Source: Legionella_C sp048541585
GTDB taxonomy: Bacteria > Pseudomonadota > Gammaproteobacteria > Legionellales > Legionellaceae
Assembly: GCF_048541585.1 (NCBI RefSeq)
Contig: NZ_CP183303.1
Coordinates: forward strand, 868,001-932,000
Length of the DNA: 64,000 nt
Direction: 5' to 3'
Shown: piece after piece, positions 53,546-62,300 of the stretch
Position numbering within the stretch: the first letter of the stretch is position 1
Layout: the number at the start of each line of letters is the position of its first letter
Position numbers and translations under genes: made by a program
Notes under the pieces: model-generated
The model's database searches: none
What the model was told of the DNA's origin: nothing
Seen by the model: only the letters and a program-made list of their open reading frames with translations

Positions 53546-53871
53546 AGATCAAAAGGTTTGATGTCTTTTTGGTGAATTTAGCTCCAACTGTTGGTTCTGA
53601 AATAAAAAAAACCCGTCCTGCGGTGATTATATCGCCAGATTCTATGAATTTAAGTAGGTTAAAGACGGTAATTATTGCACCAATGACTAGCACCATTAAA
53701 GATAATTTTCCAACAAGAGTTATGACTTTCTTTAAAGATCAAGCAGGCCAGATCGCCTTAGATCAATTAAGGGCAATTGATCGTACCCGTATTGTCAAAA
53801 AATTAGGGGTTATTGAAAAAGAAACACAAATCAATACATTAAATATTTTAGGAATTCTATTTCAAAAATAA
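53533..53871 (+). CDS. mazF: MazF/PemK-type mRNA interferase toxin
   Basis: 112 residues with the complete family layout: FDVFLVNLAPTVGSEIKKTR with the catalytic Arg region, RPAVIISPDSMN, KTVIIAPMTSTI (Ser/Thr of the active site), and GQIALDQLRAIDRTRIVKKLG. It cleaves mRNA at short single-strand sequences; the recognition word cannot be predicted. It overlaps its antitoxin and looks intact, in contrast to the two broken toxin genes elsewhere in this window. Confidence 0.92.
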   Translation: MDMVKIKRFDVFLVNLAPTVGSEIKKTRPAVIISPDSMNLSRLKTVIIAPMTSTIKDNFPTRVMTFFKDQAGQIALDQLRAIDRTRIVKKLGVIEKETQINTLNILGILFQK

Positions 53872-53909
53872 AACATATTATGAAACGTATGTTTAAGCGG
53901 GTTAGTAAG

Positions 53910-53931
53910 TAATGTAATGAACAATTCCACC
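53910..53931. repeat. sequence resembling an IS110-type flank
   Basis: AATGTAATGAACAATTCCACC matches AATGTAATGAACCATCCCACC at 9525-9545, next to the decayed IS110 gene, in 19 of 21 bases. No transposase is present here, so it may mark an old insertion or excision. Confidence 0.35.
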
Positions 53932-54083
53932 CTTAAATAAACAGTTCGGCATTTATAGTTGAGATCCATCTAAAATTTAACTTTTCTTATCTTTAATAGT
54001 ATTTGCAACGCAGCTGGTATTAGCTCCAACTATAAAAAAATCCTCTGCACTGATAGAAAATTAATCCTAATTTACTTTAAAAT

Positions 54084-55952
54084 TTAGCCTAACTTAAGCT
54101 GCTTAACGTCCAACTCAGGCTGTTTTCTTTTTTTAGAAGATTTATTAGACTGAGTGTTGTTAAGCTGAAACAAACTTAGGTTAGGTAGTTGCGCATTTAG
54201 TCTTAGTTGGCGACCTCTCTTTGCAATTTCACTTGCAACATCAGTATGACCCATAATAGTTGCTATCTCATAAGGTGTTACGACTACGGTATTAGCTGTA
54301 GATGTTTTTCTTGGAAGAGACGCTATTCTTGCTTGAATATGTTGAGGTTTAGTCTCTGCTAATTTAGCTAATTTATCAGCACTTACTGTACAGGGCTTAC
54401 GACTATCAGCACCTGCATCTAACAATGCCTTAACTACATCTATATTTCCTTTCTCTGCCGCTACATAAAGCGGAGTCGCGCCATTAATGCTTACTAAATT
54501 TAGGTTGGCCCCTGCTTCAATTAAGTGCTTAACAATTACTAAATGGTTTCTAAATGCGGCTATAAATAGCGGGGTGATACCATTGCAATCTTGTACATTT
54601 ACGTCTGCCCCTGATTGAATCAGACCTTGAACAACCTCCAAATATCCATTGTGTGTTTCTAGATGAAGTAATGTACTTTTATATTCAGTGGCCGTTAAAT
54701 TTAAAGCAGCTGCAGTCTTTATCTCAACGAAATATTTGATAAGAGATTTAACGATTGCTAAATCTATTTTTGCTGCCAGGCTAAGTGGTGTATTACCTTT
54801 TTTAGTTGTTAAAAATAAGTCTGCGCCTGCTTGAATTAAGTATTTACTAATTTTTATATATTCTTTAATTACAGCCATATGAAGCGGAGTGATGCCATTG
54901 TTATTTGCTAAATTCACATTTGCCTTTATAGATATTAAATAGCTGGCGATTTCTGAATATTGATTTTTTAAAGCCACAAGAAGGGGGGTATCACCATCAC
55001 TATCAACTAGATTGATTTCAGCACCTTGACCGGCTAACTCTTTAACAAGAGATAAATGACCAAAATACGCAGCAAGCCATAGTAAATTAATTCCGTTTGC
55101 ACGACGAGAAGCAAGTTCTTCTGTCACGATATGCGTGTGTTTGAACGCTGTAAGGATGTCTTTTAATAGATTACAACGCGGGTCCTTCTTTGTTAAAACA
55201 AGTTTGATATTAAAGGCGGTATAAGCATTGATTTCTTCATAAGTAGAAAAATTAAATCCCATGCTTATAACTTCAGCAAGTTCTGATAGATTATTAGCAT
55301 GATCAAGGGGATCATCGTTAGCTTCAACATCAAGAGGATCTTGATTAATATCGCGATAAGACCAGCCAACATTCGGCGTATAAATTAAGGTAACAGCGTG
55401 ATCTTCACTTTCGAGAAGAAAACCGATAGGCGCTTTATTGTCAATACAAGCCCTTTTAAGCTCATGTTCTAGCTCAGTTAAATAAGTAATTATTTCCGCT
55501 TCATCTTTTATTAATGCTTCAGAATAGAGGGTAACTAAGCCACCACGGGCTAAAATAGCGTCTGACGAGGCAATGGTAGACATTGCTTCAAAGTGACTTT
55601 GAATTAGTTTCTTTTGTCCAACTAAAAAACACCAATTTCTTACATTTTGATAAAGGTTTAAACTGTCATAAAAACTTAAAATGTTAAGAAGCATGCGTTC
55701 TTGCTCATTTAATTCTAAGGGCGATTCAGTAGTATCTCTAGCCTGCTCACTAACCTTTTTTCTAACTAAGTCGATTTCATTAACTAAAGTTGCAACTGGT
55801 TTACTATCAACATAATCATTCCTGTAATCAAATTGAGCAAGTTCTTCAATTAAACCTGCTTCTAAAGCACGCAGTGCAAAGCCAAAGCATATACCTCCAC
55901 TACACTTAGGAGTATGCTTTAATGCTTGATATAAGTCTAAGGGTGTTGTCAT
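54084..55952 (-). CDS. ankyrin-repeat protein with N-terminal Cys/His/Asp domain
   Basis: 622 residues. The N-terminal 210 residues are the third copy of the domain seen at 25014-27593 and 48266-50098: Cys22 in GGICFGFALRALEAG, LNILSFYDSLNLY, PIGFLLESEDHAVTLIYTP with His185, and VGWSYRDINQDP with Asp201. About seven ankyrin repeats follow (GDTPLLVALKNQY, GITPLHMAVIKEY, GNTPLSLAAK, GITPLFIAAFRNH, GATPLYVAAEKGN). The segment TPYEIATIMGHTDVASEIA is shared with the 48266 product. The C-terminus has KSSKKRKQPELDVKQ, a basic cluster resembling a eukaryotic nuclear localisation signal. Protease activity and nuclear targeting are inference. Confidence 0.83.
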   Translation of the reverse strand: MTTPLDLYQALKHTPKCSGGICFGFALRALEAGLIEELAQFDYRNDYVDSKPVATLVNEIDLVRKKVSEQARDTTESPLELNEQERMLLNILSFYDSLNLYQNVRNWCFLVGQKKLIQSHFEAMSTIASSDAILARGGLVTLYSEALIKDEAEIITYLTELEHELKRACIDNKAPIGFLLESEDHAVTLIYTPNVGWSYRDINQDPLDVEANDDPLDHANNLSELAEVISMGFNFSTYEEINAYTAFNIKLVLTKKDPRCNLLKDILTAFKHTHIVTEELASRRANGINLLWLAAYFGHLSLVKELAGQGAEINLVDSDGDTPLLVALKNQYSEIASYLISIKANVNLANNNGITPLHMAVIKEYIKISKYLIQAGADLFLTTKKGNTPLSLAAKIDLAIVKSLIKYFVEIKTAAALNLTATEYKSTLLHLETHNGYLEVVQGLIQSGADVNVQDCNGITPLFIAAFRNHLVIVKHLIEAGANLNLVSINGATPLYVAAEKGNIDVVKALLDAGADSRKPCTVSADKLAKLAETKPQHIQARIASLPRKTSTANTVVVTPYEIATIMGHTDVASEIAKRGRQLRLNAQLPNLSLFQLNNTQSNKSSKKRKQPELDVKQLKLG

Positions 55953-56100
55953 AGCAAATAGATTAAAAGTTGTACAATTAGAATTAATTTTATACTTAAA
56001 GAGACTAATTTAGAAGCTAGTAATTTGGAAATCGAGAGTTTCCAAAATGGCAAGAGCAGGCGAACAAATAATTCTCATTTATAGAAATATATTTTATTAA

Positions 56101-56162
56101 GCAAAGAAGCTCTCAATGGCTTTGAGGATTTAGTGTCCTTTCTCAATCATAATAAAATATAA
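56101..56162 (+). pseudogene. C-terminal remnant of a third LRR paralogue
   Basis: The frame KEALNGFEDLVSFLNHNKI ending in TAA at 56160-56162 matches the C-terminus of the LRR proteins at 42078 (KEDLNGLEDLVPFLNQNKI) and 31389. Nothing of the LRR array remains. Confidence 0.65.
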
Positions 56163-56236
56163 CACTAGCAGTAGATTGAGCAGTCTCAGAAAATATTGGT
56201 TTGTAAAATGTAATAACATAAAGAGCTATAATAACG

Positions 56237-57346
56237 TTAACATTTTAATTGTTGTGAATATATTTGATTTTTACCTGCTTTTTTCGCCGCATATAATATT
56301 TGGTCTGCTACTGAAACAACCTCATCAATTTCATTAGAACAAACAGGTGGGATGCTAACAATTCCTATACTAATAGTCGGCTTTGAAATTGCTACTTCTT
56401 GTTTAAATTTTTGTTGAATTTTGTTGCAAAGGGAAATGGTCTTTTCAAGCGAAGTATTACTTAATATAACTGCAAATTCATCGCCGCCAATGCGAAATGT
56501 GGCATCATTGGCTCGCCCAGCTGAGTCTTTTATGGTATTTGCTAAATCCTTTAAACATAAATCACCTGAAGGGTGCCCATGCTGGTCATTTATTTTTTTA
56601 AAGTCATCCACATCAATTAAAATTAAATTTAATGCATGATTATTTCTTTGGGCTCGTCTAAATTCTTCATTGAACCGTTGATCAAAATAGCGGCGGTTAT
56701 AAAGCCCTGTTAACCCATCGGTGATAGCTGTACGTTGAACCTCTTCTAATGCCTTATCTTTTTCTTTGGTTAGTTCAATAGTTTCTTTTAATAAAGTCGA
56801 AGGAAATTTAGCTGTCATAATTAACATGATAACAAAAAGTAAGAACATAGAAGCTAAAATGGTATGATCAATGCCGCCGAGCCAATAATTGTACAAAATA
56901 AGGGGTAAAAACATAGGAAGGAGATAAGCATAATAGGCCAGTAAATAAATTGAAAGAGAAGCAAGCGCTCCTGATGCCATGCCACCTAGTACGAGTGTAA
57001 TCACGTTTTGATGCATTGCTGAAAAATAAGGATAAAACCAAATGTAACAGCTTCCCCATAAGCCGCCCATTAAACCTGTTAATAATATAAAAATCAGTTT
57101 GATTTGGTCTTTTTTTAAAAGGTAAGAGCGTTTATTAATACTTTGCTGGCTATAAAACCAGCGATAGAGACTTAAAAAGCAAATTAAACCGTACCAAAGT
57201 GTTACTTCTTTAATTGGAGCCTGACGATATAACAGATAGCCCCAAATAAACGTGGATAAAAAAATATTAAAAGGAATTGACTTCAATGAGCTTTGAAGAA
57301 GCAGCAAAAAACATTCATCTTGCAATTGAAAAATTCCTTTTTTCAT
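56237..57346 (-). CDS. membrane-bound diguanylate cyclase (GGDEF)
   Basis: 369 residues. Residues about 25-178 hold five or six hydrophobic helices (sensor-type membrane domain, no known name). The GGDEF domain starts at DGLTGLYNRRYFDQ (210-223), followed by LILIDVDDFKKINDQHGHPSGD and FRIGGDEFAVIL (active-site GGDEF at 287-291). An RxxD inhibitory site (Arg278-Ala-Asn-Asp281) lies five residues before it, so product feedback is likely. It makes cyclic di-GMP from two GTP at the inner membrane; no EAL domain. Standalone. Confidence 0.92.
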   Translation of the reverse strand: MKKGIFQLQDECFLLLLQSSLKSIPFNIFLSTFIWGYLLYRQAPIKEVTLWYGLICFLSLYRWFYSQQSINKRSYLLKKDQIKLIFILLTGLMGGLWGSCYIWFYPYFSAMHQNVITLVLGGMASGALASLSIYLLAYYAYLLPMFLPLILYNYWLGGIDHTILASMFLLFVIMLIMTAKFPSTLLKETIELTKEKDKALEEVQRTAITDGLTGLYNRRYFDQRFNEEFRRAQRNNHALNLILIDVDDFKKINDQHGHPSGDLCLKDLANTIKDSAGRANDATFRIGGDEFAVILSNTSLEKTISLCNKIQQKFKQEVAISKPTISIGIVSIPPVCSNEIDEVVSVADQILYAAKKAGKNQIYSQQLKC

Positions 57347-57593
57347 AACAATCTCCAGCTTTGTTAATTCTAATTATAGAAAAGCCTGTACATTTTAGTT
57401 GTATTTTAGCGATTATTTGTCAGATGTAATGTATCAACCTTCGATACAAGCGGGCTAAATAACAGTTAAACCTTAACTTCCGCATTTTGAAATAGTAATC
57501 CCTACTGTTTTCCTTATGATTTAAATATATACTTATTGTATATATAAATAGCAATAAGGCTTCTTGTTTATTGCTTAAGAGGGAAAACTTATT

Positions 57594-58892
57594 ATGCTCT
57601 CTCTAGAAAATATTACACCTGAAGAGTGGGAATTTGCTGAGCGTCATTTAAAAACGGTCCCTGAGGGAACAAAAATTAAGAGAACTAATTGGAAAAGAAA
57701 ATACACTCATCCTGACACTAAAAAAGAAGTGACGCTTAAACATTCTTTTATAAAAATTGAAGACAATATTTATGCGTTAGCATCAGGAGAATATTTGGGG
57801 GAAGGTAGCTACGGAAGAGTCAAACTTATTAAAAATAAGAATAATGAATTATTTGCTATAAAAATTTCAAAGGAAATTAACTGGGATGAAGCAGATATAG
57901 CAAAAGACTTAGGAATAGAAAAAGCACGACCAATCCATAGAAAGGGTAGTTCTAAAAAATATCATGTTATGAAATACTTAGGACCTAATCTTTCAGATTT
58001 TCTAAGGCAAAATGATTTAAATGAATCTCAAAGACTTAATATAGCTTTACAATGTGTAATACAAGTAGATAATTTCCATAAAGGGTACATAGCTGCTTCT
58101 GGAAATAAAAGGATTCATAGAGACATAAAGGAAAGTAATTTTGTAATCCTAGCGGAAAAAGTTACTTTAGTTGACTTTGGAACAGCAAGACAGATAGAAA
58201 ATAGCAATACCACTGTTTATTATGAAGTTTGTGGTACTCCTGGTTATATGGCACCTGAAGTTGATGACTATGAGGAAACCTCTGTTAAATCTGATATCTA
58301 TTCATTAGGAGTTATTTTAAAAAATATAAATAAGGGAAATAAGAATGTAGATTATCTTGCTAATTTAATGCGGCATAAAAAGCCGCAATTAAGGCCTGAT
58401 TTAGACTTAGTAAAAATTTTTCTAATGGTAGAATTAAATAATCCTGCTGTAGAGTTATATAGGGAATTAAATATTCCTACAGAGCAAGCAAAAGCTGTAA
58501 CTGTAGCAATGCTATGTTCTAAATCTGAAAAATTATATGATGAGGAGTGTATTAATCCTATTAAAAATAATCCCCTTTTATGTAAAGCATTATCAATTTG
58601 TTATGATTATTTAAAAGCTAAGGATATATTTTCATACCATGGACAGAAAGCAACAGAAAAATTGGTTGTTAAACTATTAACAAACACTGCGCTACATACA
58701 GAAGAAACAATGAAGGCAGAAATTGCTAGTTATTTAAATGGGAAAGGGGAGTATGGCACGTGGTATGGTGGTGCTTCTAGCTCAACGGAGGGATCTAGAA
58801 TGTCTTATATGTCTAAAGGCGGATTATTTGCTTTAAAAGATCAAGATGACAAAAAGCAAGTTTCAGAAGCTTCTAAAAATGATTTAAGATAG
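57594..58892 (+). CDS. eukaryote-like Ser/Thr protein kinase
   Basis: 432 residues, no membrane segment. A complete kinase core is visible: Gly loop GEGSYGRV (69-76), Lys90 in LFAIKIS, HRDIKESN with catalytic Asp177 and Asn182, DFG at 194-196 in TLVDFGTARQ, activation segment with GTPGYMAPE (214-222) and SDIYSLGVIL. The first 60 residues and the last ~150 are outside the core and not recognised. The kinase resembles eukaryotic enzymes rather than the membrane PknB type, as Legionella LegK proteins do, so it is probably a translocated kinase acting on host proteins. A GAGGG box precedes the ATG. It looks active. Confidence 0.9.
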   Translation: MLSLENITPEEWEFAERHLKTVPEGTKIKRTNWKRKYTHPDTKKEVTLKHSFIKIEDNIYALASGEYLGEGSYGRVKLIKNKNNELFAIKISKEINWDEADIAKDLGIEKARPIHRKGSSKKYHVMKYLGPNLSDFLRQNDLNESQRLNIALQCVIQVDNFHKGYIAASGNKRIHRDIKESNFVILAEKVTLVDFGTARQIENSNTTVYYEVCGTPGYMAPEVDDYEETSVKSDIYSLGVILKNINKGNKNVDYLANLMRHKKPQLRPDLDLVKIFLMVELNNPAVELYRELNIPTEQAKAVTVAMLCSKSEKLYDEECINPIKNNPLLCKALSICYDYLKAKDIFSYHGQKATEKLVVKLLTNTALHTEETMKAEIASYLNGKGEYGTWYGGASSSTEGSRMSYMSKGGLFALKDQDDKKQVSEASKNDLR

Positions 58893-59326
58893 CCAGAGCT
58901 GTAGAAGTATATAATCAATAATTTTCTAGGTTGAGAAGGCTACTAGTTGCTCTATTTAGCCTATTAATAAAATTGATTAATTTTTAATTCTTACCCAACT
59001 CGTAGTTACAGGCTTTGGTAACTTTCCAGTTCCTATTAGCGGGGCTGGCGCAACTCCCGTAATTGCTTGTATTTAATTTTAGGTTTCTTAATAAATAAAT
59101 AAATAAATCTTTGAGCTATATTTGACCACTTGGAGTAGTCGCTTAAATCCTCATAATTAAAATGTAGCTGTATCTATATCCCAGAATTATAAAAAGAGGA
59201 TTAATAAGCCGCTTGAGTTTTCCCTTATAAAACTCAAGACAATTATTACGGTATTTTATTTGCAAATGACAACTATATAGCGCTAAATTTCCTTTAAAAG
59301 ACTTAATTTTTAGATTATATAAATAG
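58893..59326. other. intergenic region between convergent genes, with an IS6 remnant
   Basis: No gene except the transposase scrap at 59190-59275, listed separately. No strong terminator was identified. Confidence 0.4.
59190..59275 (-). mobile_element. IS6-family transposase C-terminal remnant
   Basis: The minus-strand frame reads LQIKYRNNCLEFYKGKLKRL then INPL, matching HQIKYLNNRLESDHGKLKRL IKPTL of the intact transposase. It preserves the catalytic Glu region, with Ser-Asp-His changed. It sits just beyond the 3' end of the giant gene. Confidence 0.65.
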
Positions 59327-62300
59327 CTAAATAAGTCTGTGACAGGGTAGTGTTTGTAAGGAATCTTGTGTATCAGCATTTGGATCCAAAAAAGCACTTT
59401 TAAAAAATCCCATGACTCTATGCGCACGTTGCTGTGCTTCGAAAGCCCAACTTGCTAATAATAAAGAGTTTTTTAATTCGTCTCTTAAAGTTGGATGAAT
59501 TTTTTCCTGATAGTTTTGGAAAATATTGTTTACAATAGCTTGCAAATCTTCGGCACTTAAATATTTCTGAAAATCTTGCAAAGCCAATAAGCCTTTTTTA
59601 ATGTGCATAAGATAATTGGCAGGTTTATGTTGTTTAATATTTTCAGTAATCGTTTTTGACAGTAGATTATCAATTTGTGTCGCCAAGGTTTGGGGGTTTG
59701 ACCAATTTTTTGGACTTAACAGTTGTTTAATTAGGGCGGCTAATTGTTGTAGTTCTTCTGGTTTAGGCTCTTCTAGAGAGAGCTCGCCAAAATCATATAA
59801 GCCTAAATAAATGGTGTGCGATTCCTCATCAATAAGCGCTCGCAGTTGATTGCCATGGCGGTCACTATCAAACTGCTTTCCTTGCAAGATATGGATTAAT
59901 TCCAAAGTCACAATAGCAGTAGCAATGACTTTTTTGGCCGTGCATTGTTCTTGGCTGTCTTCAGGTAAATCATTAAATTCAGTGCCATACATCCGCTCAA
60001 TTACACGATAACCATTCCCGCTGCAGAGATTGGTGGCTGAAGTTAACAAAACATTGTATTGTTGGTTTTGGAGCGTTACTGATAGTGGTAGCTGATACAT
60101 GGTATGAGCAAGCGCATTTTGCTTATCAGAGATATGGTAATCTAATTCAGCTTCTGACAAACGCTTTGCTTCATCTAGCATAGTACTTAAAGTATCACGC
60201 ATCGCTTGTGCTCTAGGATGTGCACATTGCTCAATAGTTTCCTTAAGTTGGTCAAAGCCTTTTTCCGCTTGTGCTTTAGCCTGTTCACGTAACAAAATCA
60301 GTACTTTCTGATTACCAAAATATTTATAGTCAATATCTAGCGCTAAATTATAAGAGGCTGAACCTAATAAGGCACCGACGTGTTTGATATTGGCTATTTC
60401 ATTATCGGGTAAGACTTCCGTTAAAAGACGCCATAAATCCCAGCGGGCTGGTGGATTAGCACGGCCCTTAATGTGATGTAAATCCTGCCGAATAGATTCA
60501 GGCGTTTGGGGATGACTATGAATCGCTTGGGCAAGTTTAATATATGCAGGTCCCATATGCTCACAAAGTAGCGCTATTTTTTTACCTATTCTTATTTCGT
60601 TTGTTGTAGTTGAAGCCTTATTAGTGACTACAATTAAGCCTGCCAAAAGAATACTTCGTTCATATTTATTAGCAACAGCAAGATAGGTTTTTAAAAACTC
60701 TAAGGCTAATTCATCATCTGAATTTTTAAGATGAGCCTTAGGAAATAGTTTATGCGCTGTATAAACAAAGGTATCGTTATAGGCTGCTGTAATTTGCGTA
60801 TCAGTCACCACCTCACTGGCAGGAAGCGTTAATTGATCCAATAAGACTGCACGCTGAGTTAAATTACAATCCCAAAAGTGATAATAAAATTGACTAAGCG
60901 CTATCTTGGTTTGACTAATTTGTTCAGTTCTATCTTTATTTGTCAATATATAATCTGAGCCATAATAGAGATCACATAACTTACTTGCTTTTTCGTGATC
61001 AACTAAATAAGTAGCAAAATTGCTTACAGACTCTGGGGTCAATGGTGTTGAAATAAAATCTAGTGCGTTTTCTTTAGTGAGCTTGTCTTCACCTAAAAAA
61101 GAAGTAGTCGTCGCTAAATTAGCGAGAATGAGGTCATTTATTTGATTATTTTCCTGTTCATGATCTTTTGAATAACGCTCGGGACAAAGTGTCATCCCCA
61201 TCAATTCACTCACTTGTTGCTGAGATTGAATTGACTTAGCTAGCTTGGCTAATAAGCGCTCTAACTCAACGTTAGTTAGCTTCTTTGAAAGACTTACAAT
61301 AATAGTTTTTATTTTGGTGAGATAGATTTCTGTATTGTCATCAGGACCTAGTAATTCGCTTTGGATACGCACCCATATTTTAATGAGACTATTACGTAAA
61401 GCAATATCCGTTAATGGTCGGCCATATTGTTTGCTATTTAACAAAGCATCAATTGCTTCGAGTTGTTGCTCCTTTGGCTTTGCTTTTAGTTGGGTTAAAA
61501 GTAATTGTCCCCATTGCTGTTGCTCAGTAAAGGAGGTAAATAAGAAATTTGCTTCATAAGCTTTATAAATTGTTACTAGCTCGTTAATATCTAATTTAGA
61601 AAAAAGTAAGTCAGAGGGTGTTTGAGTAATACTTGATTTAAAAATTTCTTTTTGATTTACACGGGAATTAATAGTTTGAAGTGCTAGTAATTGCGCGGTT
61701 TCATGACTAAATAGATGGTAGGGGCCGAAATTATGAAGATGCTGTTTTATAATTTGATTAACACCTAATACCACTCCATTTAATTGTTTTTTATTTAGTT
61801 CTTCAAAAAAAGGTGCTAAATACGTCAGTGTAAATTCTTTATCAGGAAAGCCAAGGTAGTGCCATAATAAATGCGGCGGAAAATCATAAATTCGCTTTTC
61901 ATTAATTAAAGCAATTAACTGATCAGTGCTAAATAAAGAAAAAGTTTGATTTTCATAACGTTGGTAAAAACAAAACTGATAATAAAGCGAATTTAACGTT
62001 AATTCACTAAACGTCATATAAATGTTAAGCGATTTTAAATCACGTTTATCTTCCCGGCCTAAAAAGAAGCTTTTTACGATGGCTTTCTCTTCTGATGTCC
62101 CTGTTAGAGCAATTTCCGTAAATTTAGCTAATAAACAGCGCACAGTAGGATTATCATTATTTAAATTAATTTTTACTTTGTTATTGTACCAATCAGCAGC
62201 ACCGCGCAGTGCTTTAATATTATTATCATAAAATTGAATAAATTGTTGTTCAAAGGGCTCGGTGCTCTGAAAGGTGTCTACCAGGTGATGGTGTTTTGCA

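Noticed and set aside
59143..59427. 94-codon minus-strand ORF overlapping the end of the giant gene
   Set aside because: Only its downstream part matches a transposase C-terminus; the rest is an out-of-frame shadow of the giant gene, so I listed just the IS remnant.
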